Source of the DNA: Clostridiaceae bacterium
GTDB lineage: Bacteria; Bacillota; Clostridia; Peptostreptococcales; Natronincolaceae
Reading direction: 5' to 3'
Length of the DNA stretch: 64,000 nt
Assembly (NCBI GenBank): GCA_018432235.1
Contig: JAHDLO010000015.1
Coordinates: 286,798-350,797 of the forward strand
Each line of letters opens with the position of its first letter. Positions within the stretch are counted from its first letter, which is position 1. This document shows positions 8,587 through 18,031 of this stretch, one piece after another. The position numbers and the translations under genes are program-made. The notes below the pieces were generated by a model. It was not told the DNA's origin, did no database searches, and saw only the letters and a program-made list of their open reading frames with translations.

Positions 8587-9591
8587 ATGGTAACTGCAGT
8601 AGCAGCAATTTTAGTTTTCGGGCTTTTGGTATTTTTCCATGAGCTGGGTCATTTTGGCGTGGCTAAAATGGTGGGTATAAAGGTGCATGAATTTGCCATC
8701 GGTATGGGACCAAAGCTGATAAGCTTTGCAAAGAGTGAGACTCAATACACCTTGAGGGCATTGCCTATAGGCGGCTTTGTCAAAATGGAGGGGGAGGATG
8801 AGGTCTCCAACGATACCGGCAGCTTCAGCAATAAATCAGTGGGGGCCAGGATAGCTGTCATTTTAGCTGGACCTATTATGAATTTTGTTTTAGCCATACT
8901 GCTTTTTACAATTCTGTTCTATAATGTTGGCGCTCCTTCAACAACCATGCAGGATATCATTCCAGGTACCCCAGCTGAGGCTGCGGGCATGCAGAGGGGC
9001 GACACTATACTTTCCATAAATGGTGAGGAAATATCAGATTGGAACCATTTAACTAGTACCATAGGTAAGTCTCAAAATACACCTCTGGAATTTACCATCC
9101 AAAGGAATCGGGAGATTATAAGTAAAACCATAACGCCTATGGTGGACGCTGAGACCAAGCAGGTGATGGTGGGAATAGTGCCAATGTACAAGAAATCTAT
9201 GGGCTATGCCATTAGAAGTAGCTTTAGCAATACGGCCTATGTGGTTAGGGAAATAGGAGACTTTCTAAGAAGGCTGATATTCCGCCAGGTTTCCTCCGGT
9301 GAAGTGGCGGGTCCAGTAGGAATTATAACCATGGTGGGTCAGGCTACACGGGCCGGCTGGGAAAATCTCATATTCCTTGCGGGATTAATTAGCATTAATC
9401 TTGGTTTGATGAACCTTCTGCCAATACCGGCTCTGGATGGCAGCAGAATTTTGTTCCTTATCTTCGAATTTTTCAGAGGTAAGCCGGTGAATCCTGAAAG
9501 GGAAGGCATGATTCATCTTGTGGGCTTTGCACTACTGATCACCATGATGATTTTTGTGACCTATCAGGATATTGTAAAGCTATTTAATTAA
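8587..9591 (+). CDS. rseP: Site-2 (regulated intramembrane) zinc metalloprotease RseP
   Basis: 334 residues from ATG 8587. AGGTGG at 8572-8577 is 9 bases upstream, a better fit than the in-frame GTG at 8578, which overlaps the site. Membrane protease of the S2P family: HELGH zinc motif at residues 18-22 in the first helix, a PDZ domain around residues 115-190, and NLLPIPALDGSRI (~277-289) supplying the third zinc ligand. It cleaves membrane-bound anti-sigma factors or signal peptides; the local substrate is unknown. The dxr-rseP-ispG order is widely conserved. Confidence 0.95.
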   Translation: MVTAVAAILVFGLLVFFHELGHFGVAKMVGIKVHEFAIGMGPKLISFAKSETQYTLRALPIGGFVKMEGEDEVSNDTGSFSNKSVGARIAVILAGPIMNFVLAILLFTILFYNVGAPSTTMQDIIPGTPAEAAGMQRGDTILSINGEEISDWNHLTSTIGKSQNTPLEFTIQRNREIISKTITPMVDAETKQVMVGIVPMYKKSMGYAIRSSFSNTAYVVREIGDFLRRLIFRQVSSGEVAGPVGIITMVGQATRAGWENLIFLAGLISINLGLMNLLPIPALDGSRILFLIFEFFRGKPVNPEREGMIHLVGFALLITMMIFVTYQDIVKLFN

Positions 9592-9695
9592 CTAATCGAC
9601 TAGCAGCTAAAGCTTGGGTTAAGTCCTGACAAGTTTAAGCAAGGGGCTTCAAGAAACTAACTGCTATATGGGACTAAGTCCTGGAGGTTGAATAT

Positions 9696-10742
9696 ATGAG
9701 AAGAAAAACTAAGGCGGTCCGTTGTGGGAATGTATATGTGGGGGGAGATTATCCTATAACTGTGCAGTCTATGACGACAACGGACCCAAGGAATGTTGAG
9801 GAATCAATAAAGCAGATTATAAGGCTGGAGGAGGCAGGCTGTGACATCGTCAGGGTTGCGGTTCCCAGCATGGCTTCCGCCTATAGCCTAAGCCGCCTAA
9901 AGGCAGGCACCAAGATACCCTTGGTGGCGGATATACATTTTGATTACAGAATTGCTCTGGAGGCCATAAAGCAGGGAGTGGATGCCCTCCGACTGAATCC
10001 CGGCAACATAGGGGAGAAGAAGAGAGTTGTAGAGGTTGTTAAGGCGGCCAAGGAGCGGAGAATACCAATACGTATTGGTGTCAATGCAGGCTCCCTAGAA
10101 AGGCATCTTTTGGAGAAATACGGGTATCCTACGGCAGAGGCCATGGTGGAAAGTGCCTTTGGACATATCCGTATACTAGAGGAGATGGACTTTACCGATA
10201 TCGTGATTTCTCTGAAGGCCAGTGATGTCGCCATGACAGTGAAGGCCTATCAGCTAATGGCTGAAGGCTGCGATTATCCACTGCATTTAGGGATAACAGA
10301 GGCTGGGACTGTGTGGTCCGGCAGCATTAAATCCTCAGTGGGGATTGGTGCGTTGCTGCTGCAGGGCATTGGTGACACCATTAGGGTATCCCTTACCGGA
10401 GATCCGGTTGAAGAAATTAAGGTAGGAAGACAAATATTAAAGTCTCTGGGGCTGGTTCAAAATGAAATAACCATTATCTCCTGCCCCACCTGCGGCAGAT
10501 GTCAGATTGATTTAATCGGTCTGGCAAAGGAAGTAGAGGAGAAGATCGGCAGCTTGAAAAAGCCGATAAAGCTGGCGATTATGGGTTGTGCCGTAAACGG
10601 TCCCGGTGAGGCGCGGGAGGCGGACATAGGCATAGCCGGTGGTATTGATTCTGCCCTTTTATTTAAAAAGGGTGAGGTAATAGGGAAAATTCCACAGGAT
10701 AAAATCGTTGAAACCCTCATAAGGGAAATAGAAAAGCTATAA
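9696..10742 (+). CDS. ispG: 4-hydroxy-3-methylbut-2-enyl diphosphate synthase (flavodoxin/ferredoxin)
   Basis: 348 residues. Penultimate MEP-pathway enzyme, with a TIM barrel followed by a [4Fe-4S] domain. Cluster cysteines are visible at SCPTCGRC (~residues 268-275) and [10 protein letters not shown] (~303-312). The N terminus [20 protein letters not shown] is typical of IspG. Start ATG has GGAGG nearby. A 104-bp gap from rseP contains the 9-mer TAAGTCCTG twice but no clear promoter or terminator, so it is likely in the dxr-rseP operon. Confidence 0.97.
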   Translation: MRRKTKAVRCGNVYVGGDYPITVQSMTTTDPRNVEESIKQIIRLEEAGCDIVRVAVPSMASAYSLSRLKAGTKIPLVADIHFDYRIALEAIKQGVDALRLNPGNIGEKKRVVEVVKAAKERRIPIRIGVNAGSLERHLLEKYGYPTAEAMVESAFGHIRILEEMDFTDIVISLKASDVAMTVKAYQLMAEGCDYPLHLGITEAGTVWSGSIKSSVGIGALLLQGIGDTIRVSLTGDPVEEIKVGRQILKSLGLVQNEITIISCPTCGRCQIDLIGLAKEVEEKIGSLKKPIKLAIMGCAVNGPGEAREADIGIAGGIDSALLFKKGEVIGKIPQDKIVETLIREIEKL

Positions 10743-10755
10743 TGGGAGGATTCGT

Positions 10756-11382
10756 ATGAAGATATCTGCTATAGTTCCGGCGTATAATGAAGAAGAGCGG
10801 ATAGAAAAGGTAATTCAACCCCTAAAGGCTGTGGAGCTAGTAAATGAAATCATAGTCATTGATGACGGCTCCCAGGACAAAACCTCAGAAATAGCCGAGA
10901 GCTATGATGTGAGGCTCATAAGGCTCGATAAAAACAGTGGCAAGGCACAGGCGGTAAAAAGAGGTCTGGCGGATTGCGATGCGGATATCCTTTTATTGCT
11001 GGATGCCGATCTCATAGGTCTAACCCCTGAACATATAAGGGATTTACTGGAGCCTGTTCTGCAGGAAAATGCCGACATGACCATCGGAATCTTCGATGAT
11101 GGACGACTTGTCACGGATTTGGCACAAAAAATTTCTCCAAATCTCTCAGGACAGAGGGCCATGAGGGCATCTTTGGCAAAGCAGCTGGTGTCACTGGATA
11201 CGGATGGCTATGGTATAGAGCTTGCCTTGACTAAGCTGGCTAAGACTGAAGGGATACGGACAAGAAGAGTTATAATGAAGCATGCCACCCATGTCATGAA
11301 GGAAGAAAAATTGGGTCTGGTAAAGGGTACGATATGGCGCATGAAGATGTATAAGGATATCGTGAAATATTGGCTAAATTAG
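10756..11382 (+). CDS. Glycosyltransferase family 2 protein
   Basis: 208 residues, a short GT-A fold enzyme. N-terminal KISAIVPAYNEEERIEKVI, IVIDDGSQDKT (residues ~34-44, nucleotide binding) and the metal-binding DADLIG (~80-85, DxD). No membrane segment was seen, so unlike dolichol-phosphate mannosyltransferase homologues it is probably soluble or peripheral. Sugar donor and acceptor are unknown. It starts 13 bases after ispG with GGGAGG, so is co-transcribed. Its neighbours make an envelope or lipid-carrier role plausible. Confidence 0.85.
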   Translation: MKISAIVPAYNEEERIEKVIQPLKAVELVNEIIVIDDGSQDKTSEIAESYDVRLIRLDKNSGKAQAVKRGLADCDADILLLLDADLIGLTPEHIRDLLEPVLQENADMTIGIFDDGRLVTDLAQKISPNLSGQRAMRASLAKQLVSLDTDGYGIELALTKLAKTEGIRTRRVIMKHATHVMKEEKLGLVKGTIWRMKMYKDIVKYWLN

Positions 11383-11396
11383 ATAGGTGGGATACT

Positions 11397-14300
11397 ATGG
11401 ACCCTCAGGTGCAATTGAACTATCAGGAGTTTCTTGATAAGCTGGGTTTAAAATCAAAGAAAAATTTCAACAAGTACTTCATGGAGAGCTTAAAGTTCTA
11501 TAAGCCAGATAAAAGGTTGGAGATATTATTTTCAACTAAAGAGGTGGTGAATTGGGAGGAATTGTATTTCTCCCTGAATTCTCTTAAGGACCATTTGAAG
11601 CTTTCGGGGGAGATTAACGTCAGCTTTAAGCATGGGGTCGCCTATGAGGACCTTAATGCATTGGTGGAAGCAAATTGGCATAATGTATTATTTGTGCTTC
11701 AAAGACTCATTCCTGCGATTAAGGGAATGACTGATAAGCTATCTTGGAAATTGGAGGGCAATGCTCTGCATATATCTATGGAGGAGCAAATAATTGCCGA
11801 GACTGCCATTAAGAGAAAGGCCAACATCGCTGTCGAGGACTATTTTAAGGGAGAATTTAATCAGACACTTAAATGTGTTGTTGAATATAATCAAGCGCAT
11901 TTCGACAGAAAAATTTACGAAGAGGAGAAGGAAAAGAAGACGGTGGTTTACATTGAGGAAATCATGAAAAATACACCCTCACCTTCTTCTACACCTGCTG
12001 TTGTTGCTGAACGGCCTCCCCAAAATAAAGGCGGCTACGGCAAGAAATCCGAGGCATTGGACCCCAATTCACCGGTGCTACTGGGAAAAAACTTTAATGG
12101 CACAGTAACCCCATTGGTGGAGGTTAGAGGGGAGATGGCTCAGGTCATTATTGAGGCAGAGGTCATCGCGGTGGAGTCAAGGGATTTAAATAGCGGGAAG
12201 AAGCTGTATACCCTGACGGTAACCGACTACAGCTCCTCGATTATGGTCAAAATATTTGAAAGAAAAAACCTTGTGGCAGACTTTGAGACAGCTGTTAAGA
12301 AGGGGCAGCAGCTTAGGATAAGGGGCGATGTGGTTTTTGATAAATTTGCCAGAGAATATGTTCTGATGGCGGCAGACATAGTGACAATACAGGTTCAAAA
12401 GAAGCTGGATCTGGCGGAGGTCAAAAGGGTTGAGCTTCATGTGCATACTCAGATGTCCTCCATGGACGGTGTCAGCAGCACCTCCAGTATAATAAAAAGA
12501 GCCGCCGAGTGGGGGCATAAGGCAATCGCCATAACAGACCATGGTGTGGTACAGGCCTTCCCTGAGGCAATGGAGGCTGCGAAAAAGCATGGTATTAAAG
12601 TGATATACGGTATGGAGGGCTACTTGGTTAATGATGAAGCAAAGCTGGTGGAGGGTAATGATACCTACTCCCTTCAAGAGGAGTTCATCATATTTGATAT
12701 AGAAACCACAGGCCTTTCCAATAAGCTGGACAGAATAACCGAAATCGGAGCCGTACGTATTAGGGATGGAAGGATTATTGATGAATACAATCAGCTGATT
12801 AATCCTCAGATGCCCATTCCCGACAAAATAACTCAGCTGACGGGTATAACCAATGAAATGGTGGCTAATGCGCCTACGATAGAGGCGGTGCTGCCGGATT
12901 TCATTAAATTCATTGGTGATGCGCCGTTGGTGGCCCATAATGCCTCCTTCGATATTGGCTTTATACGGGAAAATGTTAGAAAAATCGGTCATTCCATTAA
13001 AAACTCAGTTCTCGATACGCTACAGCTGGCAAGGGTGCTACTGCCTAAGCTAAAGCGGCACAAGCTGGATGTGGTGGCAAAGGAGCTGGGAGTTAAGCTG
13101 GATAACCATCACAGAGCTGTTGATGATGCCCTGTGTCTGGCGAACATATTTATAAAGATGATCGATATGATGAAGGAAAAGGAAATTTACACCTTTGAGG
13201 ATATTAATCATCATTTGGGCAAAAAAGCAGATTTTACAAAGCTTAACACCTACCACATTATTTTATTGGTAAAGGACGAAATTGGGCTGAAGAATCTCTA
13301 TCATATCGTTTCGGAATCCCATATCAACTACTTTTATAAAAAGCCAAGAATACCTAAAAGCCTACTGAATAAATACAGAGAGGGCATATTGCTGGGCACC
13401 GCCTGCGAGGCCGGTGAGCTGTATCAGGCCTTCTTGGATAACAAGCCTCAGGAGGAAATCGAGAGAATTGCCGAATACTACGATTATCTTGAAATTCAGC
13501 CGACTGAGAACAATAGCTTCCTGATAGAAAAGGGCTTAATGGGGGGCATTCAGGATATTCAGGCACTGAATTTGAAAATCGTACAGCTGGGGGAAAAGCT
13601 CAAGCGGCCGGTGGTGGCCACCTGCGATGTTCATTTTCTTGAAAGCAGAGATGAAGTCTTCAGGAAAATACTGATGGCAGGTCAGGGCTTCTCGGATGCC
13701 GATAATCAAGCCCCACTATATTTTAGAACAACAGATGAAATGCTTAAGGCGTTTTCATACTTAGGTCCGGAGAAGGCAAGGGAAGTGGTAATAGATAATC
13801 CCGTTTGGATAAGTGAAGAAATTGCAGAGCTGCTGCCTATTCCAGATGGTACCTTTCCACCGGAGATTGAGGGCTCAGACGAAGAATTAAGAAGAATGTG
13901 CTATGAGAAGGCAGCCAGAATTTACGGAAGCCCTTTGCCGGAAATTGTGCAGGCAAGACTGGACAGAGAGTTGAATTCAATTATCAGCAATGGTTATGCA
14001 GTAATGTATATCATTGCTCAAAAGCTGGTGACAAAGTCCTTGCAGGACGGCTACTTGGTTGGATCGAGGGGATCGGTAGGCTCCTCCTTTGCCGCCACCA
14101 TGAGTGATATAACGGAGGTAAACCCGCTGCCTCCCCATTATATATGTGGAGAATGCAAACATTCGGAGTTTATTACCGACGGCTCCTGCGGTTCCGGTGC
14201 CGATTTGCCCGACAAGAGCTGTCCGGTTTGCGGCAAGCCCTTAATTAAAGAAGGCCATGATATTCCCTTCGAGGTGTTTTTGGGCTTTGAGGGAGACAAG

Positions 14301-15725
14301 GAGCCGGATATAGACTTAAACTTTGCCGGAGAATATCAAAGTGAAGCCCATAAATATACTGAAGAACTCTTTGGAAAGGGGAAGGTATTCAGGGCCGGAA
14401 CAATCGGTACCATAGCCGATAAGACTGCCTATGGCTTTGTAAAGAAGTTTTTAGATGAAAAAAGCATAAGCTCCACCCAGGCGGAGATCAATCGATTGAC
14501 TATGGGCTGCACAGGAGTAAAGCGAACCTCAGGCCAGCATCCCGGCGGAGTTATGATCGTGCCGGCCAATAAGGATATCCATGAATTCTGCCCAATTCAA
14601 TATCCAGCCAATGATGCTTCCTCGGGGGTTATCACAACCCATTTTGACTATCATTCCATAAGTGGACGGCTTTTGAAGCTGGATATACTGGGTCACGACG
14701 TTCCCACCATCATAAAAATGCTGGAGGATATCACCAAGCTTAATGCTCAGCTGATACCATTGGATGACAAGGCCACCGTAAGCCTTTTTACTGGCACCGA
14801 AGCCTTGGGCATAAAGGCTGAGGCGCTGGGCTGTGAGGTTGGCACTTTGGGGATACCGGAATTCGGTACAAAATTTGTTCGGCAGATGCTTCTGGATACT
14901 CAGCCGACTACCTTCGCTGAGCTGGTGCGGATATCAGGTCTGTCACATGGTACCGATGTTTGGCTAAACAATGCTCAGGACTTAGTTAGAAACGGCATTG
15001 CAGAGCTTAAGGATGTCATTTCCACCCGGGATGACATTATGAACTACCTGATATACAAGGGTCTGCCTAAAAAAACCTCCTTTAAGATTATGGAAAATGT
15101 CCGTAAGGGTAAGGGGTTGACGGAGGAGCACATAGAGGTAATGAAGGAGAATAATGTACCTCAATGGTATATCGACTCCTGTAATACGATTAAGTATATG
15201 TTCCCTAAAGCCCATGCCGTTGCATATGTGATGATGTCCTTTAGAATTGCATATTTTAAGGTGCATCACCCCGAAGCCTTTTATGCCACCTATTTCACCA
15301 CAAAGGCCGAGGATTTTGATGCTGACCTGATTGTTAAGGGCAAGGATGCCGTTTTGAGGAAAATTAAGGAGCTGGAGGCCCTTGGCAATGATATGACAGC
15401 TAAGGAGAAGAATCTTTTGACGGTGCTGGAGGTTGCCATGGAAATGTTTTTGAGGGGTATTCAGCTCTTGCCTGTAGATGTCTATGGCTCTGATGCGGAT
15501 AAATTCTTGATAAAGGAGGGCAGTCTGCTGCCGCCATTAAAATCCCTTCAGGGGGTGGGTCAGAATGCTGCCAGAAATATTGTTGAGGCAAGAGGAGCAG
15601 GAGAATTCATCTCTTTAGAGGATTTGAGACTGCGTTCCAAGATAACGAAAACAGCTATTGAAACGCTTGTCAATCATGGCTGCATAAGTGATCTTCCAGA
15701 AACCAACCAGCTTTGTCTATTTTAG
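11397..15725 (+). CDS. polC: DNA polymerase III alpha subunit, PolC type
   Basis: 1442 residues from ATG 11397, which AGGTGGG precedes by five bases; an in-frame TTG at 11370 would overlap the glycosyltransferase and lacks a site. The main replicative polymerase of low-GC Firmicutes. Order: N-terminal domain, OB fold (~residues 245-320), PHP domain opening VELHVHTQMSSMDG (~343), embedded DEDDh proofreading exonuclease (FDIETTGL, ~431), continued PHP region, polymerase core with GSRGSVGSS (~895), zinc finger CGEC...CPVCGK (~915-950) and catalytic PDIDLNF (~969), then the helix-hairpin-helix end. All key motifs look intact. Confidence 0.98.
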   Translation: MDPQVQLNYQEFLDKLGLKSKKNFNKYFMESLKFYKPDKRLEILFSTKEVVNWEELYFSLNSLKDHLKLSGEINVSFKHGVAYEDLNALVEANWHNVLFVLQRLIPAIKGMTDKLSWKLEGNALHISMEEQIIAETAIKRKANIAVEDYFKGEFNQTLKCVVEYNQAHFDRKIYEEEKEKKTVVYIEEIMKNTPSPSSTPAVVAERPPQNKGGYGKKSEALDPNSPVLLGKNFNGTVTPLVEVRGEMAQVIIEAEVIAVESRDLNSGKKLYTLTVTDYSSSIMVKIFERKNLVADFETAVKKGQQLRIRGDVVFDKFAREYVLMAADIVTIQVQKKLDLAEVKRVELHVHTQMSSMDGVSSTSSIIKRAAEWGHKAIAITDHGVVQAFPEAMEAAKKHGIKVIYGMEGYLVNDEAKLVEGNDTYSLQEEFIIFDIETTGLSNKLDRITEIGAVRIRDGRIIDEYNQLINPQMPIPDKITQLTGITNEMVANAPTIEAVLPDFIKFIGDAPLVAHNASFDIGFIRENVRKIGHSIKNSVLDTLQLARVLLPKLKRHKLDVVAKELGVKLDNHHRAVDDALCLANIFIKMIDMMKEKEIYTFEDINHHLGKKADFTKLNTYHIILLVKDEIGLKNLYHIVSESHINYFYKKPRIPKSLLNKYREGILLGTACEAGELYQAFLDNKPQEEIERIAEYYDYLEIQPTENNSFLIEKGLMGGIQDIQALNLKIVQLGEKLKRPVVATCDVHFLESRDEVFRKILMAGQGFSDADNQAPLYFRTTDEMLKAFSYLGPEKAREVVIDNPVWISEEIAELLPIPDGTFPPEIEGSDEELRRMCYEKAARIYGSPLPEIVQARLDRELNSIISNGYAVMYIIAQKLVTKSLQDGYLVGSRGSVGSSFAATMSDITEVNPLPPHYICGECKHSEFITDGSCGSGADLPDKSCPVCGKPLIKEGHDIPFEVFLGFEGDKEPDIDLNFAGEYQSEAHKYTEELFGKGKVFRAGTIGTIADKTAYGFVKKFLDEKSISSTQAEINRLTMGCTGVKRTSGQHPGGVMIVPANKDIHEFCPIQYPANDASSGVITTHFDYHSISGRLLKLDILGHDVPTIIKMLEDITKLNAQLIPLDDKATVSLFTGTEALGIKAEALGCEVGTLGIPEFGTKFVRQMLLDTQPTTFAELVRISGLSHGTDVWLNNAQDLVRNGIAELKDVISTRDDIMNYLIYKGLPKKTSFKIMENVRKGKGLTEEHIEVMKENNVPQWYIDSCNTIKYMFPKAHAVAYVMMSFRIAYFKVHHPEAFYATYFTTKAEDFDADLIVKGKDAVLRKIKELEALGNDMTAKEKNLLTVLEVAMEMFLRGIQLLPVDVYGSDADKFLIKEGSLLPPLKSLQGVGQNAARNIVEARGAGEFISLEDLRLRSKITKTAIETLVNHGCISDLPETNQLCLF

Positions 15726-15727
15726 CC

Positions 15728-15756
15728 TTGCTAAAAGGAAAATCCTGTGATATACT
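15728..15756 (+). promoter_or_regulatory. Predicted extended -10 promoter of the rimP-nusA-infB operon
   Basis: TTGCTA (15728-15733), 17-bp spacer, TATACT (15751-15756), with an extended -10 TG at 15748-15749. It begins three bases after the polC stop and gives a ~140-nt leader carrying the hairpin at 15787. Confidence 0.7.
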
Positions 15757-15786
15757 AAATTGTGATAACATAGGTTTATTATGGAG

Positions 15787-15813
15787 GAGTGGGGATTTTC
15801 CCACTCTTTGTTA
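15787..15813 (+). terminator. Terminator-like hairpin in the rimP leader
   Basis: GAGTGGG (15787-15793) / CCCACTC (15800-15806), loop GATTTT, then TTTGTTATTAT. It could end polC transcription. Because it lies downstream of the predicted promoter, it could also act as an attenuator for the nusA operon. Confidence 0.65.
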
Positions 15814-15903
15814 TTATCATTTCTAATATTAAATCAGAATAAATATTATAGAAATGACTGAAAATACCAGTAACATTAAAAACTTAATAGAGGAGGTAGA
15901 AAA

Positions 15904-16368
15904 ATGGGGAAAAACAGAATAGAGAAATTGGTTGAAGAATTGGTGCTGCCAATCGTTGAAAGAGCAAGCTTTGAATTGGTGGACGTGGAATTTAAAAAGG
16001 AAGGACCCCATCGTTATTTAAGAATCTACATAGATAAGCAGGGGGGGATATCCCTCGACGATTGTCAATTAGTCAGCGAGGAGCTCAGCGAAAGATTGGA
16101 TGAGCTGGACCCGATAGAGGAAAACTATTTCTTAGAGGTTTCTTCACCAGGGCTGGACAGACCCCTAAAGAAGGAAAGTGATTTTGTAAAGTACAAAGGA
16201 GAACTGGTGGAGGTTAAGCTGTATGAGCCTATCAATGGTCAAAAGCTCATTGAAGGCGAGTTGGTTGACTTTGTTAATAATACAATAATAATCGATACAA
16301 AGGTTATTGGTATATTAGAGATACCTTATGATAAAGCTGCCCTAACAAAGCTGGCGATTAAATTTTAA
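15904..16368 (+). CDS. rimP: Ribosome maturation factor RimP
   Basis: 154 residues, standard length. It is needed for 30S subunit maturation. N-terminal domain with VELVLPIVERASFELVDVEFK-like segment, the RYLRIYIDKQGGISLDDC region (~residues 38-55), then the C-terminal SH3-like barrel. AGAGGAGG precedes the ATG. It opens the rimP-nusA-rnpM-ylxQ-infB-rbfA operon conserved across bacteria. Confidence 0.96.
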   Translation: MGKNRIEKLVEELVLPIVERASFELVDVEFKKEGPHRYLRIYIDKQGGISLDDCQLVSEELSERLDELDPIEENYFLEVSSPGLDRPLKKESDFVKYKGELVEVKLYEPINGQKLIEGELVDFVNNTIIIDTKVIGILEIPYDKAALTKLAIKF

Positions 16369-16384
16369 GGAGGATAAGGGAAAA

Positions 16385-17425
16385 ATGAATGTTGAGTTTA
16401 TTGAAGCATTAGAGCAAATACAAAAGGATAAGGGTATCTCCAAGGAGATTTTGATCGAAGCACTAGAGGCGGCATTAATATCCAGCTACAAGAGAAATTT
16501 TGGTACCTCGCAAAATGTAAGAGTTGAAATTAACAGAGAAACAGGAGATGTTCATGTATACTCCCAAAAAAGGGTTGTTGAAGAGGTTGAGGATGAGCTA
16601 TTGGAGATTTCATTGCAGGATGCAAGAGAGATTAACAGTAAATATGCATTTGAAGACATCATTGAAAGGGAGGTCACCCCTAGGAATTTCGGCAGAATAG
16701 CTGCTCAGACAGCAAAGCAGGTGGTTGTTCAGCGTATCAGGGAGGCTGAAAGAGGGGTTGTTTTTGATGAATTCATCAACAGAGAGTCCGATATTATAAC
16801 CGGCTCTGTAGCCAGGGTTGCTAAGGGAATGGTATACATAAACCTTGGCAAAACAGAGGCTGTATTAGCCCCCAGTGAGCAGATGCCCAATGAGGAGTAT
16901 AATCATGGTGAAAGACTGAAAACCTATATTGTTGAGGTGAAAAAGACCACAAAGGGTCCTCAAATACAGGTATCAAGAACTCACCCTGGCCTGATTAAGC
17001 GATTATTTGAGCTGGAGGTACCGGAAATCCATGATGGAATAGTAGAGATTAAAAGTATTTCCAGAGAGGCAGGCTCAAGAACAAAAATTGCAGTTGAATC
17101 AAAGGATCCCAACGTGGACCCTGTAGGCGCTTGTGTCGGTCCTAAGGGTGCAAGAGTTCAAACCATTGTTGATGAGCTTAAAGGGGAAAAGATAGATATT
17201 ATTAAATACAGCAAGGACCCCGGAGAGTTTATTACCAGTGCCTTAAGTCCTGCTAAGGTGGTTTCAACCGATATTAACCTGGAGGAAAAGACTGCAAAGG
17301 TAATCGTGCCCGACTATCAATTATCCTTAGCAATCGGCAAGGAAGGCCAAAATGCAAGATTGGCTGCAAAGCTTACCGGTTGGAAAATAGATATAAAGAG
17401 CGAAAGTCAAGCAAAGCAAAATTAG
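16385..17425 (+). CDS. nusA: Transcription termination/antitermination factor NusA
   Basis: 346 residues, the short form without the acidic C-terminal repeats of Proteobacteria. N-terminal RNA-polymerase-binding domain (1-~125), S1 domain (~130-200; SVARVAKGMVYINLGK), then two KH domains (~200-340) with DPVGACVGPKGARVQTIVDEL and LAIGKEGQNARLAAKLTGW. It controls pausing, termination and rRNA antitermination. AAGGAGG precedes the ATG. The promoter-proximal hairpin at 15787 is of interest because NusA itself acts on such hairpins. Confidence 0.98.
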   Translation: MNVEFIEALEQIQKDKGISKEILIEALEAALISSYKRNFGTSQNVRVEINRETGDVHVYSQKRVVEEVEDELLEISLQDAREINSKYAFEDIIEREVTPRNFGRIAAQTAKQVVVQRIREAERGVVFDEFINRESDIITGSVARVAKGMVYINLGKTEAVLAPSEQMPNEEYNHGERLKTYIVEVKKTTKGPQIQVSRTHPGLIKRLFELEVPEIHDGIVEIKSISREAGSRTKIAVESKDPNVDPVGACVGPKGARVQTIVDELKGEKIDIIKYSKDPGEFITSALSPAKVVSTDINLEEKTAKVIVPDYQLSLAIGKEGQNARLAAKLTGWKIDIKSESQAKQN

Positions 17426-17435
17426 AGGTGATTCT

Positions 17436-17696
17436 ATGAAAACAAAAAAGCTTCCCTTAAGAAAATGCCTTGGCTGCAATGAAATGAAGCCTAAGAAGGA
17501 GCTTTTGAGGGTGACGAAGAACCAAGAGGGTGAAATAAAAATCGATTTAACCGGTAAGGCTCATGGCAGAGGGGCATATATCTGTCAAGATAAGCAATGC
17601 TTCGAACGGGCAAAGAAGACCAAGGCCTTCAATAGGGCCTTTGAAAGTAATGTGCCGGATGAAATATATGAAAAGCTGATGCAGGAGATTGATTAA
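17436..17696 (+). CDS. rnpM: YlxR family RNA-binding protein (RNase P modulator RnpM)
   Basis: 86 residues with the YlxR signature LRKCLGCNEMKPKKELLRV (residues 8-26) and GRGAYICQDKQCFERAKK (~44-61). The family binds RNA and is reported to modulate RNase P in Bacillus subtilis. It lies between nusA and the L7Ae-like gene as is usual. Start ATG has GAGGTG upstream. The GGAG inside its end serves the next gene. Confidence 0.93.
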   Translation: MKTKKLPLRKCLGCNEMKPKKELLRVTKNQEGEIKIDLTGKAHGRGAYICQDKQCFERAKKTKAFNRAFESNVPDEIYEKLMQEID

Positions 17697-17697
17697 A

Positions 17698-18030
17698 ATG
17701 AAGAGCAAAATTTCAAATCTCCTTGGTTTGGCTAGTAAAGCCGGAAAGCTGATTTCAGGAGACGACACCTGCAAGAGAGAGGTTTTGGCCAACAGAGTGG
17801 ATTTAGTCATATTGGCTGAGGATGCCTCCAACAATACCATTAAGCTTTTCTCTGATAAAGCCGGCTATCGTAATATACCCATAAGATTCTTTGGTAAAAA
17901 GGATGAGCTGGGTCAATGGATTGGCAAAATGCCAAGAGCTGTCATTGCAATAAAGGACAAAGGATTATCGACTAAGCTGATGGAATATATCGATTTATAC
18001 GCAGACAGCAAAAATTTTGGGGGTGATTAA
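17698..18030 (+). CDS. ylxQ: L7Ae-like ribosomal/kink-turn RNA-binding protein YlxQ
   Basis: 110 residues from ATG 17698, one base after the rnpM stop. AGGAG (17683-17687) fits this ATG, whereas the in-frame TTG at 17689 is only one base from it. L7Ae/L30e fold: [20 protein letters not shown] at residues 3-22 and [14 protein letters not shown] (~38-51). Homologues bind kink-turn RNA; the target here is unknown. Conserved position before infB. Confidence 0.9.
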   Translation: MKSKISNLLGLASKAGKLISGDDTCKREVLANRVDLVILAEDASNNTIKLFSDKAGYRNIPIRFFGKKDELGQWIGKMPRAVIAIKDKGLSTKLMEYIDLYADSKNFGGD

Positions 18031-18031
18031 C

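Noticed and set aside
9592..9695. Repeated TAAGTCCTG in the rseP-ispG gap as a regulatory element
   Set aside because: Only two 9-base copies with no symmetry or promoter; too weak.
12186..12992. 268-codon minus-strand ORF inside polC
   Set aside because: It is the reverse complement of well-conserved PolC coding sequence with intact motifs; a shadow ORF.
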